The position numbers were made by a program, and so were the translations under genes. Of a stretch of 35,530 nucleotides of DNA, positions 1 to 10,005 are shown piece after piece. Positions within the stretch are counted from its first letter, which is position 1; every line of letters begins with the position of its first letter. The stretch covers positions 1-35,530 of the forward strand of contig PBKA01000027.1 in NCBI GenBank assembly GCA_002721305.1, written 5' to 3'. Under the pieces are notes generated by a model, which was not told the origin of the DNA, did not search any database, and saw nothing but the letters and a program-made list of their open reading frames with translations. Source of the DNA: Acidimicrobiaceae bacterium. GTDB lineage: Bacteria > Actinomycetota > Acidimicrobiia > Acidimicrobiales > Poriferisodalaceae.

Positions 1-83
1 AGAAGAAGGCTCCGGCCAAGAAGAAGGCTCCGGCCAAGAAGAAGGCTCCGGCCAAGAAGAAGGCTCCGGCCAAGAAGAAAGCG
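1..83 (+). repeat. 18-bp in-frame tandem repeat encoding KKKAPA
   Basis: The unit aagaagaaggctccggcc occurs in three identical full copies at 18-35, 36-53 and 54-71. A 17-base copy (1-17) precedes them and a decayed partial copy (72-83) follows. Because the unit is a multiple of three, copy-number change would lengthen or shorten the tail by six residues without a frameshift. The array continues upstream of the window, so its total length is unknown. Confidence 0.95.
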
Positions 84-86
84 TAA
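1..86 (+). CDS. rplJ: C-terminal end of a Lys/Ala/Pro-rich tailed protein, probably ribosomal protein L10 (partial)
   Basis: Only the last 27 codons are in the window, read in the frame beginning at base 3 and ending with TAA at 84-86. They encode a repeated KKKAPA hexapeptide ending in KKKA. The assignment to L10 rests on position alone: rplJ normally sits directly before rplL, and rplL starts 66 bases later. L10 is the stalk base that anchors L7/L12 dimers through its C-terminal helices, so a basic tail would extend from the stalk base. Such tails also occur in actinobacterial HU-type proteins, so another identity is possible. No diagnostic L10 sequence is visible. Confidence 0.55.
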   Translation, partial: KKAPAKKKAPAKKKAPAKKKAPAKKKA

Positions 87-105
87 GTGAAGTCCGTGAA
101 ACAGA

Positions 106-122
106 GTGCAGCGATGCTGCAC
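106..122 (+). promoter_or_regulatory. Hairpin in the spacer before rplL
   Basis: A perfect 7-bp inverted repeat (gtgcagc / gctgcac) surrounds a 3-base loop. Just downstream, ctagc-aa-gctag (132-143) overlaps the start of the rplL Shine-Dalgarno sequence taggag (141-146). No T-run follows, so a terminator is unlikely. mRNA processing, stability or tuning of rplL translation is possible; L7/L12 is needed at several copies per ribosome. The function is inferred only. Confidence 0.4.
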
Positions 123-152
123 ACAAAGGAACTAGCAAGCTAGGAGAAAGAA

Positions 153-539
153 ATGGCAACCACCGAAGAGATCATCGAGGCAATCGGCAGCATGTCGGTA
201 CTCGAACTCGTCGAACTTAAGAAAGCGTTTGAAGAGACGTTTGATGTCACAGCTGCAGCTGCGGCACCTGTCATGATGGCTGCTGCCGGTGGCGGCGGCG
301 ATGCCGGAGGCGCACCCGCGGAAGACAAAGATGAGTTCGATGTTGTTCTCACGGGCGTCGGTGACAAGAAAATCCAGGTCATTAAAGAGGTCCGCGGGCT
401 TACCAGCCTCGGGCTTAAAGAAGCCAAGGATCTTGTCGAAGGAGCACCCAGCAATATCCTCGAAGGAGTTTCTAAAGAAGACGCCGACAAAGCCCAGGAA
501 GCTATTGAAGCTGCCGGCGGCACCGTCGAAGTCAAGTAA
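153..539 (+). CDS. rplL: 50S ribosomal protein L7/L12
   Basis: This is the flexible stalk protein that recruits and stimulates the translational GTPases EF-G, EF-Tu and IF2 on the 50S subunit. The 128 residues are the usual length. The N-terminal dimerisation helices (about 1-34) are followed by an Ala/Gly-rich hinge (about 35-56) and the globular C-terminal domain (about 58-128), with the conserved signature [20 protein letters not shown]. The ATG at 153 has a good Shine-Dalgarno (aggag) at 142-146. It follows the probable rplJ, as in most bacteria, and rpoB lies 174 bases downstream. Identification is secure. Confidence 0.98.
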   Translation: MATTEEIIEAIGSMSVLELVELKKAFEETFDVTAAAAAPVMMAAAGGGGDAGGAPAEDKDEFDVVLTGVGDKKIQVIKEVRGLTSLGLKEAKDLVEGAPSNILEGVSKEDADKAQEAIEAAGGTVEVK

Positions 540-713
540 CAACACTTTTAAGTTAGTTGCCGTTCCGTTTGTTGAAAGCCGGATCGGCCGCTAGCCTGTG
601 CGCTGTCGTGGCTCTGGTGTCGTCTTCTTTAGAAAACACTAAGAGGTCTCGCGCGCCCCTGCTTCTGACGGCCGTTGCCCACGGTCGCAACTGAATATTT
701 CTAGGAGATCCCG
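540..713 (+). promoter_or_regulatory. rplL-rpoB intergenic leader
   Basis: This is a 174-base non-coding gap. Two weak stems are visible: tttag/ctaag (628-643, six-base loop, one G-U pair) and gttgc/gcaac (674-691, eight-base loop). In other bacteria this gap holds an attenuator or RNase-processing site that lowers rpoBC expression relative to the L10-L12 genes, and a similar role is plausible here. I see no convincing promoter. The rpoB Shine-Dalgarno aggaga lies at 703-708. Confidence 0.35.
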
Positions 714-3700
714 TTGTCTTCTCGCGCTGCCCGGGAACGGTATTCATTTGGCAACCTCGAAGAGGTACTGCCACTACCAGACTTAATCGACGTCCAGAAA
801 AAGTCCTTTGAGCGTTTTCTTGCTATCGGCTTGGCTGAAACCTTCGCCGATATAAGTCCCATCAGTGACTTCACCGGGAACCTTGAACTCGAATTTGAGT
901 TTGATAGCGAAGACGAAGACCTAAAAGGTCCTCCAAAGTTCTCGGAAAAAGAGTGCAAAGAAAAAGATCACACTTACTCCGACCAGATCTTCGTTCGAGC
1001 TCGCTTTAAGAACGCCAACACCGGCGAGATTAAAGAACAAACCGTTTTCATGGGCGACTTCCCCAAGATGACAGACAAGGGAACTTTCATCATCAACGGA
1101 ACAGAGCGGGTGATCGTCAGCCAACTCGTTAGATCACCGGGCGTTATTTTCCAGCCCGGTGAACGGTACCGACTTCGGAATATGCAGAAGCACCAGCTGG
1201 TCACCGGCACCATTCATCCCTACCGAGGTGAATGGATCGAATTCGACGTAGAGCATAAGCCCGGGAAAGACGTCACTGCCGGCGCCCGTATCGCCCGCAA
1301 ACGGCGTTTGAGCATCTTCACCATCCTGCGAGCGCTGGGATACGACGAAGCTAGCCATCCGGGCTTTCTCGAACAGTTCGTTCAGCACTTCGACTTCCTC
1401 GAAGGCCAGTGGGAAAGCGAACGAGATAAGTGGACTCGTAGCGACGAAGACGCGCCGATAGCCCCCACGCAAGAAGAAGCTCTTATTGAGATCTACAAGC
1501 GCGCACGCCCGGGTGAACCGCCGACGGCCGAAGCTGCCGCCAACTACTTCAACAACGCATATTTTGACGACCGACGCTATTCACTTTCCAAAGTCGGTCG
1601 ATACAAGCTCAACAAGAAGTTGAGCGCCGAAATTGGCAAACTCGAAAAGCTTTTTGGTTTAAAACTAGAACGACCTCCGACGGACTCACAGGTGCTTACG
1701 CGTTCGGAGGTACTCGCTGCGGTCAGCTATCTGCTTCACTTAGCCAACGCAGAACCTGGATACCGTCTCGACGACCAAGATCACTTCGCGAATCGCCGTA
1801 TTCGATCTGTCGGAGAACTCATCCAAAACCAGGTCCGTATAGGTCTTAGCCGTATGGAGCGAGTTGTTCGGGAACGAATGACCACACAAGACGTCGAGGC
1901 AATTACCCCAACGACCTTGATCAACACTCGGCCCGTAACAGCCGCGATCAAAGAATTTTTCGGGACGTCTCAACTCTCCCAATTCATGGATCAAGTCAAC
2001 CCACTGTCTGGCTTGACGCATAGACGGCGCCTCTCAGCTCTTGGTCCAGGCGGCCTCTCGCGCGAACGCGCCGGATTCGAAGTACGAGACGTTCACTTCA
2101 GCCACTACGGACGGATGTGTCCCATTGAAACTCCCGAAGGTCCAAATATTGGACTCATCGGAGGTTTGGCGACATTCGCTCAAGTAAATGAATTCGGGTT
2201 TATCGAATCACCCTACCGTGTCGTCAAGAGGGGAAAAGTTACGGATGAAATCCGCTACTTAACTGCTGACGAAGAGGAAGAGTATGTCGTTGCACAAGCC
2301 AATGCCCCGCTCAACCCAAATAAGACCTTTAGAAATCCACGAGTGCTTGTCCGCAAGAGCCCCCAAGGGGCCAGTTTGGCTGACCTAAAGCTCCAAATGG
2401 AACGCGATACGTACTTTGCGGCCACTACCGAAATCAGCTACGTACCAGCAGACGAAGTTGATCTGATGGACGTCTCCCCGAAGCAGATCGTCTCTGTTGC
2501 CACAGCTCTGATTCCATTCCTCGAACACGACGATGCGAACCGCGCGCTCATGGGAGCCAATATGCAACGCCAAGCGGTGCCCCTAATCCGCTCCGAGGCA
2601 GCCTATGTAGGCACAGGTATCGAGGCACGCGCTGCCGGAGACGCCGCGGATGTTGTTCTGGCTCGCGAAGACGGCGTAGTCGCAGAAGTCAACGGAACCG
2701 CCATCACGGTCGAATACAAGAAAGAAGGAACGTTCAGCCATCAGCTACTTAAGTTCGAACGCTCCAACCAGGACACTTGCATCAACCAGAAGCCAGTTGT
2801 TCAAGAAGGGGACAAAGTTAAAAAGGGTGCCATCTTGGCTGATGGCCCTTCCACGGACAATGGTGAACTGGCCCTAGGAAAGAATCTGCTGGTCGCGTAC
2901 ATGGCTTGGGAGGGCTACAACTTCGAAGACGCGATCATTATCAGCGAACGCCTTGTCAAAGATGATGTTCTTACCTCCATCCACATTCATGAACACGAGA
3001 TCGATGCCCGCGACACCAAACTAGGTCCCGAAGAAATCACGCGAGACATCCCCAACGTTGCCGATGACGTACTCGCAGATCTCGATGAACGCGGAGTGGT
3101 GCGCGTGGGAGCCGAAGTGGGTCCAGGTGACGTCCTCGTAGGCAAAGTCACACCTAAGGGTGAAACCGAACTAACTCCAGAAGAACGCCTATTGCGGGCC
3201 ATTTTCGGAGAAAAAGCGCGAGAAGTTCGTGACACTTCACTCAAAGTGCCTCACGGTGAACGGGGAATCGTCACTGACGTTCGAGTGCTTCAGCGCGATG
3301 AGGATGAAGAATTGCCGCCCGGGGTCAACGAACTCGTTCGGGTGTATGTAGCGCAGAAGCGCAAGATCAGCGTTGGTGACAAACTTGCTGGCCGCCACGG
3401 CAACAAAGGCGTCATCTCAAAGATCCTTCCGATAGAAGAAATGCCCTACCTGGCTGATGGCACACCAGTTGACATCATCCTCAGCCCACTTGGAGTACCG
3501 AGCAGAATGAATGTTGGTCAGGTGCTTGAAGCTCACTTGGGTTACGCAGCCCGCTGGGGCTGGGAACTCGACGGTGAAGCCGTCGGAGTTGAACCAACTT
3601 CGAACACGGCTCGAAAAACTCGTCCTAGAACGGAACCTGCGGTATTCGTAGCCACACCCGTGTTCGACGGTGCCAGCTGGGACGAAGAAGAGCGAGCCGG

Positions 3701-4316
3701 CGTCCATCCAACGATTCAAAAAACACTTGAGAATCTTCGACCAGAAACATCTTCAGGGGAACGGATGATGACATCGGCTGGGAAAGCTGTGTTGTACAAC
3801 GGTCGTACTGGGGAAGCGTATGACCAGCCAATCATGGTTGGATACAGCTACATCCTCAAATTGGCGCACCTTGTTGACGACAAGATTCACGCGCGCTCAA
3901 CCGGCCCCTACTCGATGATCACTCAACAGCCTCTTGGGGGCAAAGCACAGTTCGGCGGGCAACGGTTCGGTGAGATGGAGGTTTGGGCCTTAGAGGCATA
4001 CGGCGCCGCTTACCTCCTCCAAGAGCTTTTGACCATAAAGTCAGACGACACCTTGGGCAGGGTTCAAGTCTACGAAGCGATCGTGAAAGGAAAAAATATT
4101 CCCGAACCTGGGATTCCTGAGAGCTTCAAAGTTTTGATTAAGGAAATGCAGGCACTGTGTTTGAACGTGGAAGTGATTTCCCTAACCGGAGATGAAATCG
4201 ACATGCAAGGCCTCGATGAAGATGTCTTCCGCGCCGAAGAGTCACTGGGCATTGATATCAGCCGGCCTGAACGAGGAACCGACGAAGAAGACGAACTGCG
4301 GAGGCAGCAGCTATGA
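714..4316 (+). CDS. rpoB: DNA-directed RNA polymerase subunit beta
   Basis: This is the second-largest subunit of RNA polymerase and forms one pincer of the active cleft; it is the target of rifampicin. The protein has 1200 residues, a normal actinobacterial length. The rifampicin region lies near residues 417-450 ([13 protein letters not shown] then [14 protein letters not shown]), followed by [18 protein letters not shown]. The catalytic region [16 protein letters not shown] is at about 884-899, and the C-terminal clamp segment [20 protein letters not shown] is intact. The start is TTG at 714 with Shine-Dalgarno aggaga five bases upstream; no better start is seen. Val428 and Phe462 replace residues that are usually Asn and Pro (see findings). 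rpoC follows after 46 bases. Confidence 0.98.
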   Translation: MSSRAARERYSFGNLEEVLPLPDLIDVQKKSFERFLAIGLAETFADISPISDFTGNLELEFEFDSEDEDLKGPPKFSEKECKEKDHTYSDQIFVRARFKNANTGEIKEQTVFMGDFPKMTDKGTFIINGTERVIVSQLVRSPGVIFQPGERYRLRNMQKHQLVTGTIHPYRGEWIEFDVEHKPGKDVTAGARIARKRRLSIFTILRALGYDEASHPGFLEQFVQHFDFLEGQWESERDKWTRSDEDAPIAPTQEEALIEIYKRARPGEPPTAEAAANYFNNAYFDDRRYSLSKVGRYKLNKKLSAEIGKLEKLFGLKLERPPTDSQVLTRSEVLAAVSYLLHLANAEPGYRLDDQDHFANRRIRSVGELIQNQVRIGLSRMERVVRERMTTQDVEAITPTTLINTRPVTAAIKEFFGTSQLSQFMDQVNPLSGLTHRRRLSALGPGGLSRERAGFEVRDVHFSHYGRMCPIETPEGPNIGLIGGLATFAQVNEFGFIESPYRVVKRGKVTDEIRYLTADEEEEYVVAQANAPLNPNKTFRNPRVLVRKSPQGASLADLKLQMERDTYFAATTEISYVPADEVDLMDVSPKQIVSVATALIPFLEHDDANRALMGANMQRQAVPLIRSEAAYVGTGIEARAAGDAADVVLAREDGVVAEVNGTAITVEYKKEGTFSHQLLKFERSNQDTCINQKPVVQEGDKVKKGAILADGPSTDNGELALGKNLLVAYMAWEGYNFEDAIIISERLVKDDVLTSIHIHEHEIDARDTKLGPEEITRDIPNVADDVLADLDERGVVRVGAEVGPGDVLVGKVTPKGETELTPEERLLRAIFGEKAREVRDTSLKVPHGERGIVTDVRVLQRDEDEELPPGVNELVRVYVAQKRKISVGDKLAGRHGNKGVISKILPIEEMPYLADGTPVDIILSPLGVPSRMNVGQVLEAHLGYAARWGWELDGEAVGVEPTSNTARKTRPRTEPAVFVATPVFDGASWDEEERAGVHPTIQKTLENLRPETSSGERMMTSAGKAVLYNGRTGEAYDQPIMVGYSYILKLAHLVDDKIHARSTGPYSMITQQPLGGKAQFGGQRFGEMEVWALEAYGAAYLLQELLTIKSDDTLGRVQVYEAIVKGKNIPEPGIPESFKVLIKEMQALCLNVEVISLTGDEIDMQGLDEDVFRAEESLGIDISRPERGTDEEDELRRQQL

Positions 4317-4362
4317 GCACCCGCGTAATCGTCCTTACCCATTCGCGAATTGAGAGCAGCAA

Positions 4363-7300
4363 ATGATTGACGTTAACGAGTTCTCAGATATCCGTATCGG
4401 TCTGGCGACCGCCGACGCAATTCGAACGTGGTCTAACGGTGAAGTTAAGAAGCCCGAGACCATCAACTACAGAACGTTGAAGCCCGAAAAAGACGGGCTG
4501 TTCTGCGAGAAGATATTCGGCCCGACTAAAGACTGGGAATGTGCATGCGGAAAATACAAGCGCGTCCGATTCAAGGGGATTATTTGTGAACGTTGCGGTG
4601 TTGAAGTCACACGACAAAAAGTTCGAAGAGAACGGATGGGCCACATCGAGCTCGCCGCTCCAGTAGTCCACATTTGGTATTTGAGAGGCACTAGAAGTTG
4701 GCTCGCTTATTTGTTGACCGGCTTGGAAATTCGCGAAGAGTTAAAAGCCAAGCAACTCGAACGTGTGATTTATTTCGCAGCGAATCTTGTTACATGGGTC
4801 GATGAAGAGAAGCGTCATGAAGATTTGTCGCGCCTCGAAGTTGAGATGCGTGAGGAACTCGACGTCATCCGCGAAGAATTCGACGACGAAATAGCTGGAC
4901 GCTTAAAGGACCTTGAAGAAGAGATCACTGAGCTCGAAGCCGAAGGCTTAAAAGAAAAAGATCTTAAAGCACGTCGGCGTGACGCTGACAGGGACATCGA
5001 GGCTCTTCGAACAGAATGCGCCGAGGAACTAGAGACGGTAGAACGAGCTTTTGACGAATTCCGTGAGCTACATGGTCGAAAAATCATCGAAGATGAACTT
5101 TTGTGGCGCGAACTAGAAGATCGATACGGCGATTACTTCGAAGGCGGCATGGGGGCGGAAGCGATCGCACAACTGATGGAGCGTATCGACTTCGACGATG
5201 AGGAACTTCTCCTTCGCGAAGCTATCGAAGCCGCTGACGGCCGGCGTCCCTTGTCGGCTCAACGGAAACAAAAAGCTATTAAGCGACTCAAGATTCTGAG
5301 CGCCTTCAACCGTCGAAACCCCAACGATCGACGAATCAATGATCCTCGAGCAATGATTCTTGACGCTGTTCCCGTCATTCCCCCCGACTTACGACCAATG
5401 GTTCAGCTCGATGGCGGTCGGTTCGCGACCTCCGATCTAAACGATCTGTACCGCCGCGTCATCAACAGAAACAATCGTCTAAAGCGTCTCTTAGACCTAG
5501 GCGCACCGGAAATCATCGTGAACAACGAGAAGCGGATGCTTCAGGAGGCAGTTGACGCGCTATTCGACAACGGTCGGCGTGGACGACCTGTGACGGGCCC
5601 AGGCAACCGTCCATTGAAGTCGCTCTCGGACATGCTCAAAGGTAAGCAAGGACGCTTCCGACAAAATCTTCTAGGTAAGCGAGTGGACTACTCAGGACGA
5701 TCTGTAATCGTCGTGGGACCTACTCTCAAACTCCACCAATGCGGCCTTCCGAAACTCATGGCGTTGGAACTGTTCAAACCGTTCGTTATGAAGCGCCTTG
5801 ATGATCTTGATCTTGCACCGAATATCAAATCTGCCAAACGAATGGTCGAACGTCGCCGATCCGAGGTATGGGATGTTTTGGAAGAGGTCATCAAAGAACA
5901 CCCAGTGCTCCTCAATCGGGCACCAACGCTGCACCGCCTAGGCATTCAGGCGTTCGAACCAATTTTGGTTGAAGGAAAAGCCATTCAGATCCATCCACTG
6001 GTCTGTGCAGCATTCAACGCTGATTTCGATGGTGACCAAATGGCCGTGCACCTCCCGCTGTCGTCTGAAGCTCAAGCTGAGGCGCGAGTTCTGATGCTGT
6101 CGGCCAACAATATTTTGTCCCCCGCCGATGGCCGCCCCATGACTGTTCCAAGCCAAGACATGATTATCGGCGGTTACTACTTAACAGAAATGCGTGGTGA
6201 TGCGGATGAGAAAGACCTACCCGTTTTCAAACATTTCCATGAGATCGAACGCGCAGTTACGCTCAACCAAGTTGACCTTCATAGACCGATAATTTGGCGG
6301 ACGGAGGCATTGGCTCTGGAAGAGGGTGGTTATCAAGCAACCACGCCCGGCCGAGTTTTGTTTAATGACGCTCTCCCCGAAGACTTCCCCTACGTCAACA
6401 CAGCAGTCAGAAAAGGCGACATGGGAGACATTGTCGGTGATCTTTCCGACGGCTGGCCGACCAACGAAGTCGCCACGTCCTTGGACCGAATCAAAGACCT
6501 GTCATATGAATACGCAACTAAGTCGGGACTAACGATCTCAATCGATGACGTTCGTACCCCTCCAGACAAAGCGGAAATTCTTGAACGCTACGAGGGAGAG
6601 GCTGAACGGGTAGAAAATCAGTTCCGCCGCGGCATCATTACTGACGGTGAGCGCCGCCAAAAAGAAGTTGAAATCTGGACTTCAGCAACCGAAGAAGTCC
6701 GTGCGTCTCTTGAACGCGAACTCAAATCGGTCGTATTCAACCCAATCGAGATGATGGTCGGATCAGGCGCCCGAGGCAACATGATGCAGGTTCGCCAAAT
6801 TGCCGCCATCCGGGGCCTTGTAGCTAACCCACGTGGTGACATTATCCCCCGACCAATCAAATCCTCTTACCGAGAGGGTCTCGCCATGCTTGAGTACTTC
6901 ATTTCGACGCCTGGCGCGCGAAAAGGTCTCGTAGATACTGCGTTGCGCACAGCGGACTCCGGCTATCTCACCCGGAGGCTTGTCGACGTTGCCCAAGAAC
7001 TCATTATTAACGAGGAAGACCCGTTTGAGCGTTCGGGGCCAGTACTGGGATTGTGGCTCGAAGACATAGAGCCAGACACCGCCGAAAAGCGTACATACTT
7101 GGAGACACGTCTCTTCAGCCGTTGCCTAGCTCAAGATGTGGAACTCACCGACGGAGTCATGGAAGCCGGCACGCTAATAGGAGATCAAGAACTAGAGACA
7201 TTGCGCGACGATCCGAAAGTCACTCGGGTACAAGTTCTCTCCCCTCTAACTGACAATTCGGAGTTTGGTGTTTCGGCGAAGGCCTATGGAGGTTCGTTAG

Positions 7301-8259
7301 CGACCGGAAAAATGATTGAAGTTGGTGAGGCTGTGGGTGTGATAGCGGCTCAATCGATCGGTGAGCCGGGAACACAGTTGACCATGAGAACCTTCCATAC
7401 AGGTGGCGTAGCAGGTAGCGATATTGCCGGAGGTCTACCTCGCGTGGTCGAGCTTTTCGAAGCGCGTCAACCCAAAGGTAAAGCGACCCTAACGACCCGG
7501 TCAGGAGTAGTGAGAATCGGGGACGATGACGGCCGAGGTCGCGAAATCGTCGTCGTCGGAGATGATGGGGAAGAAGAGCCCCACACCGTAGCCACGATGG
7601 CACGGCTTGCAGTCGTAGATGGTCAAGAGATAAGGGCGGGGGACCCTCTGGTAGACGGACCTCGTGACCCGAAAGAATTGCTCGACATACGAGGAGTCCG
7701 GGAGACTCAGCAATACTTGGTGGAGGAAGTCCAAAAAGTTTACCGCGAGCAGGGAGTGTCCATCCATGACAAACACATCGAGCTCATTATTAGACAAATG
7801 ACGCGACGCGTTCTTGTCGGTGAACCCGGCGAATCCGTGTTCCTGCCAGGGGAACAAGTAGACCAACGGGTTTACGCGGAAGTCAACCGCAGTCTTGTTC
7901 AGGAAGGGCAACGCCCGGCCGAAGCGCGGCCGGTGATCATGGGCATCACCAAAGCGTCGCTAGCTACCGATTCTTGGCTATCAGCAGCATCTTTCCAAGA
8001 GACCACGCGTGTTCTCACCGAAGCGGCTATTGAGTCAAGACGCGATGACCTGAGAGGCCTCAAGGAAAACATCATCATCGGCAAATTGATTCCTGCTGGA
8101 ACCGGACAAGGCCGATACCGTAACATTGACACAACTGCTCCCGACTATGAGCCGATGGAATTCTTCACATCCGATGACGACCTTGACCCAGCCGAGTGGT
8201 TGGCGACGATAGGCAGTGAAGAGAGCGGCGATGTGGTTGAACTCGGTGATGCAGGATAG
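4363..8259 (+). CDS. rpoC: DNA-directed RNA polymerase subunit beta'
   Basis: This is the largest RNA polymerase subunit and carries the catalytic magnesium site. The protein has 1298 residues. The N-terminal zinc site is intact (Cys60, Cys62, Cys75, Cys78). A Glu/Arg-rich coiled-coil insertion typical of Actinomycetota spans about 145-290. The catalytic NADFDGD is at 552-558 (Asp554, Asp556, Asp558), and the [20 protein letters not shown] bridge/trigger region is intact. Oddly, all four cysteines of the second zinc site are replaced (Pro887, Asp964, Ser971, Ala974). The ATG at 4363 gives the standard MIDVNEF N-terminus; the Shine-Dalgarno is weak. Confidence 0.98.
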   Translation: MIDVNEFSDIRIGLATADAIRTWSNGEVKKPETINYRTLKPEKDGLFCEKIFGPTKDWECACGKYKRVRFKGIICERCGVEVTRQKVRRERMGHIELAAPVVHIWYLRGTRSWLAYLLTGLEIREELKAKQLERVIYFAANLVTWVDEEKRHEDLSRLEVEMREELDVIREEFDDEIAGRLKDLEEEITELEAEGLKEKDLKARRRDADRDIEALRTECAEELETVERAFDEFRELHGRKIIEDELLWRELEDRYGDYFEGGMGAEAIAQLMERIDFDDEELLLREAIEAADGRRPLSAQRKQKAIKRLKILSAFNRRNPNDRRINDPRAMILDAVPVIPPDLRPMVQLDGGRFATSDLNDLYRRVINRNNRLKRLLDLGAPEIIVNNEKRMLQEAVDALFDNGRRGRPVTGPGNRPLKSLSDMLKGKQGRFRQNLLGKRVDYSGRSVIVVGPTLKLHQCGLPKLMALELFKPFVMKRLDDLDLAPNIKSAKRMVERRRSEVWDVLEEVIKEHPVLLNRAPTLHRLGIQAFEPILVEGKAIQIHPLVCAAFNADFDGDQMAVHLPLSSEAQAEARVLMLSANNILSPADGRPMTVPSQDMIIGGYYLTEMRGDADEKDLPVFKHFHEIERAVTLNQVDLHRPIIWRTEALALEEGGYQATTPGRVLFNDALPEDFPYVNTAVRKGDMGDIVGDLSDGWPTNEVATSLDRIKDLSYEYATKSGLTISIDDVRTPPDKAEILERYEGEAERVENQFRRGIITDGERRQKEVEIWTSATEEVRASLERELKSVVFNPIEMMVGSGARGNMMQVRQIAAIRGLVANPRGDIIPRPIKSSYREGLAMLEYFISTPGARKGLVDTALRTADSGYLTRRLVDVAQELIINEEDPFERSGPVLGLWLEDIEPDTAEKRTYLETRLFSRCLAQDVELTDGVMEAGTLIGDQELETLRDDPKVTRVQVLSPLTDNSEFGVSAKAYGGSLATGKMIEVGEAVGVIAAQSIGEPGTQLTMRTFHTGGVAGSDIAGGLPRVVELFEARQPKGKATLTTRSGVVRIGDDDGRGREIVVVGDDGEEEPHTVATMARLAVVDGQEIRAGDPLVDGPRDPKELLDIRGVRETQQYLVEEVQKVYREQGVSIHDKHIELIIRQMTRRVLVGEPGESVFLPGEQVDQRVYAEVNRSLVQEGQRPAEARPVIMGITKASLATDSWLSAASFQETTRVLTEAAIESRRDDLRGLKENIIIGKLIPAGTGQGRYRNIDTTAPDYEPMEFFTSDDDLDPAEWLATIGSEESGDVVELGDAG

Positions 8260-8270
8260 ATAAGCATCGC

Positions 8271-8831
8271 ATGAGAGTCGTTGTGGCGGGCGCCCTACTG
8301 GCGCTTACCCTCGGTGTCTCGAGTTGCTCACAGGATCCCGGCGAAACGGTTACCAACACTACGGTCGCAGGAGCTGCTGAACGTGATCGTTCGGTCACTG
8401 CCACTCAGCTTCTTGAAACCACCCGATGGCCGGCAGAATTCGACCTAGTTCCCCTGTCCCCGACAGCTCTTCGACAACTCCAGAACTCAATTTTGGGCGA
8501 TGTCGAATTGGCTCGGTCCGTCAGCGACGTTGCTGCTGCTGGTCTCATGCGAGAGGCAAAGGCATTCGGGGCAGTTCTTCTCATCGGGGTAGCCGACCCG
8601 GTGGTTGGAAATATGAGCTTTGTCGAAGGATTGCGCCAAGCTGTCTTCGACGAACCTTCATCTTCGCGGTGGGGGCCGCTAGTTGGTTGGATCTCATCGT
8701 CAAACGGAGAGATCCTGGCGATGTTGCCTATCGGACCGGTGATCGTTTTTGCAACGACGGAATCCCGGACCGACCTCGATCTGGTCCTGATTCCACTGGT
8801 TGAGCGATTCATTGATTATTCGGCGAACTAG
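8271..8831 (+). CDS. Putative lipoprotein of unknown function downstream of rpoC
   Basis: I do not recognise this 186-residue protein. It begins with a short hydrophobic signal segment (about residues 3-17) and a lipobox-like VSSC with Cys19, so it is probably exported by Sec and lipid-anchored on the outer face of the membrane. The mature part starts with a polar Thr/Ser-rich linker, then about 140 residues with alternating helical and hydrophobic stretches and no motif I can name. It starts 11 bases after the rpoC stop, so it is probably transcribed with rpoBC. No clear Shine-Dalgarno precedes the ATG. It could be a lineage-specific secreted protein. Confidence 0.75.
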   Translation: MRVVVAGALLALTLGVSSCSQDPGETVTNTTVAGAAERDRSVTATQLLETTRWPAEFDLVPLSPTALRQLQNSILGDVELARSVSDVAAAGLMREAKAFGAVLLIGVADPVVGNMSFVEGLRQAVFDEPSSSRWGPLVGWISSSNGEILAMLPIGPVIVFATTESRTDLDLVLIPLVERFIDYSAN

Positions 8832-8855
8832 AACCTCGTGCCGCGCGGGCCACTG

Positions 8856-8904
8856 AACCCGAAAGCTTCAACGCATAAGCCACGTGTTGATTGCATTTCG
8901 GGTT
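8856..8904 (+). promoter_or_regulatory. Long inverted repeat between the rpoBC unit and the str operon
   Basis: A perfect 9-bp inverted repeat (aacccgaaa at 8856-8864, tttcgggtt at 8896-8904) encloses a second small stem, gctt/aagc (8865-8880), and a cacgtg palindrome (8881-8886). No T-run follows, so it is not a classical intrinsic terminator. It could end rpoBC transcription by another route or belong to the str operon control region. Confidence 0.4.
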
Positions 8905-8931
8905 GTCTAGGTGGCGCGCGAGTCGTAGCAT
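8903..8931 (+). promoter_or_regulatory. Possible promoter of the rpsL operon
   Basis: ttgtct (8903-8908) and tagcat (8926-8931) are separated by exactly 17 bases and fit a weak sigma70-type -35 / TAnnnT -10 pair. It lies about 95 bases before rpsL, in the only sizeable gap between the rpoC-lipoprotein unit and the str genes. The match to consensus is modest, so this is a tentative call. Confidence 0.3.
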
Positions 8932-9024
8932 TATGGGTCGGTCTTTGTCCGGCTCGGAAGCAACAGTTGTTTTCAGCAGGCTGAGTCCGACTCGTTCCGT
9001 CGGCCATAGAGCCAGAGGTATTTG

Positions 9025-9396
9025 GTGCCCACAATCCAGCAGTTGGTCCGAAAGGGCCGAAAATCTAAACCTACTAAGGCCAAGACGCCGGCACTGAAGG
9101 GTTCCCCCCAACGCCGTGGAGTTTGCACACGCGTCTACACCCACACCCCCAAGAAGCCGAACTCAGCACTACGCAAGGTGGCGCGTGTCCGATTAACAAG
9201 TGGCATTGAAGTAACTGCATATATTCCAGGTGAGGGACACAACCTCCAAGAACACAGCATCGTTTTGGTACGCGGTGGACGTGTAAAGGACCTTCCTGGG
9301 GTTCGCTACAAAGTCGTTCGCGGGTCACTTGACGCCTCAGGTGTTTCATCTCGCAAACAAGCCCGGTCGCGCTACGGCGCAAAGAAGGAGGGCTGA
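9025..9396 (+). CDS. rpsL: 30S ribosomal protein S12
   Basis: S12 sits at the decoding centre and controls accuracy; it is the classical streptomycin-resistance locus. The protein has 123 residues, the usual length. The hallmark segments [18 protein letters not shown] and [20 protein letters not shown] are present, including the two lysines changed in resistant mutants. The start is taken as GTG at 9025 because it gives the canonical [13 protein letters not shown]-terminus and has agaggt at 9014-9019. A TTG one codon earlier is possible but less likely. rpsG begins one base after the stop. Confidence 0.97.
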   Translation: MPTIQQLVRKGRKSKPTKAKTPALKGSPQRRGVCTRVYTHTPKKPNSALRKVARVRLTSGIEVTAYIPGEGHNLQEHSIVLVRGGRVKDLPGVRYKVVRGSLDASGVSSRKQARSRYGAKKEG

Positions 9397-9397
9397 A

Positions 9398-9868
9398 ATG
9401 CCCCGTCGCGGTGCCGCCCCAAGGCGCGAACTTGCAGCCGATCCGGTTTATGACTCCACCCTTGTTACCCAAGTGATTAACAAAGTCCTCCAACGCGGCA
9501 AAAGAGGAAAAGCAGAACGAATTGTCTACGACGCGCTTGACATGGTGTCTGAAAAAACCGGTGGCGAAGCGCTCAGTGTTTTAAAACGAGCGGTAGATAA
9601 CATCAAACCGCAGCTAGAAGTAAAAAGCAGAAGAGTCGGCGGCGCTACCTACCAGGTCCCCGTCGAGGTTCGCCCCCGACGTGCCAACACTCTCGCGATT
9701 AGATGGATTGTTGATTACGCCCGGGAACGACGCGAACGCACAATGGCTGAACGACTAGCCAACGAAGTTCTTGATGCTTCCAACGGCACCGGATCAGCGA
9801 CCAAGCGTCGAGAAGATACTCACCGAATGGCTGAAGCCAACAAAGCTTTCGCCCACTACAGGTGGTAA
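9398..9868 (+). CDS. rpsG: 30S ribosomal protein S7
   Basis: S7 is a primary 16S rRNA binder that organises the 30S head and lies near the E site. The 156 residues are the normal length. Conserved parts include [18 protein letters not shown] at the N-terminus, [15 protein letters not shown] near the middle and [18 protein letters not shown] at the end. An upstream in-frame extension overlaps rpsL and is rejected; ATG 9398 is preceded by aaggaggg. In E. coli S7 represses its operon by binding the rpsL-rpsG spacer. Here that spacer is a single base, so such control cannot use the same site. Confidence 0.97.
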   Translation: MPRRGAAPRRELAADPVYDSTLVTQVINKVLQRGKRGKAERIVYDALDMVSEKTGGEALSVLKRAVDNIKPQLEVKSRRVGGATYQVPVEVRPRRANTLAIRWIVDYARERRERTMAERLANEVLDASNGTGSATKRREDTHRMAEANKAFAHYRW

Positions 9869-9923
9869 GAAAAGACACTCCGTCACCCCATAAGACCACT
9901 CAAACCGGCACACTGGGTGTCGG

Positions 9924-9943
9924 AGATGTTCCTAGCAACATCT
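9924..9943 (+). promoter_or_regulatory. Hairpin in the rpsG-fusA spacer
   Basis: A perfect 7-bp stem (agatgtt / aacatct) with a six-base loop lies in the 137-base spacer before fusA. A short run of four T follows five bases later (9948-9951). This is weaker than a standard intrinsic terminator; it may be a partial attenuator or a processing site. The rest of the spacer shows nothing definite. Confidence 0.35.
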
Positions 9944-10005
9944 GCAACTTTTGTCCCTGCAAGAACCCGTAACCCCTGACCCAAAGAGACCGAAGCAGAC
10001 TTCTC

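Noticed and set aside
1-83. Direct repeats resembling a short CRISPR or satellite array
   Set aside because: The units are contiguous without spacers, 18 bp long and in frame with a coding tail, so they are a protein-repeat array.
9329-9397. N-terminal extension of S7 into rpsL
   Set aside because: It overlaps the S12 coding sequence; ATG 9398 has a Shine-Dalgarno and gives the family N-terminus.
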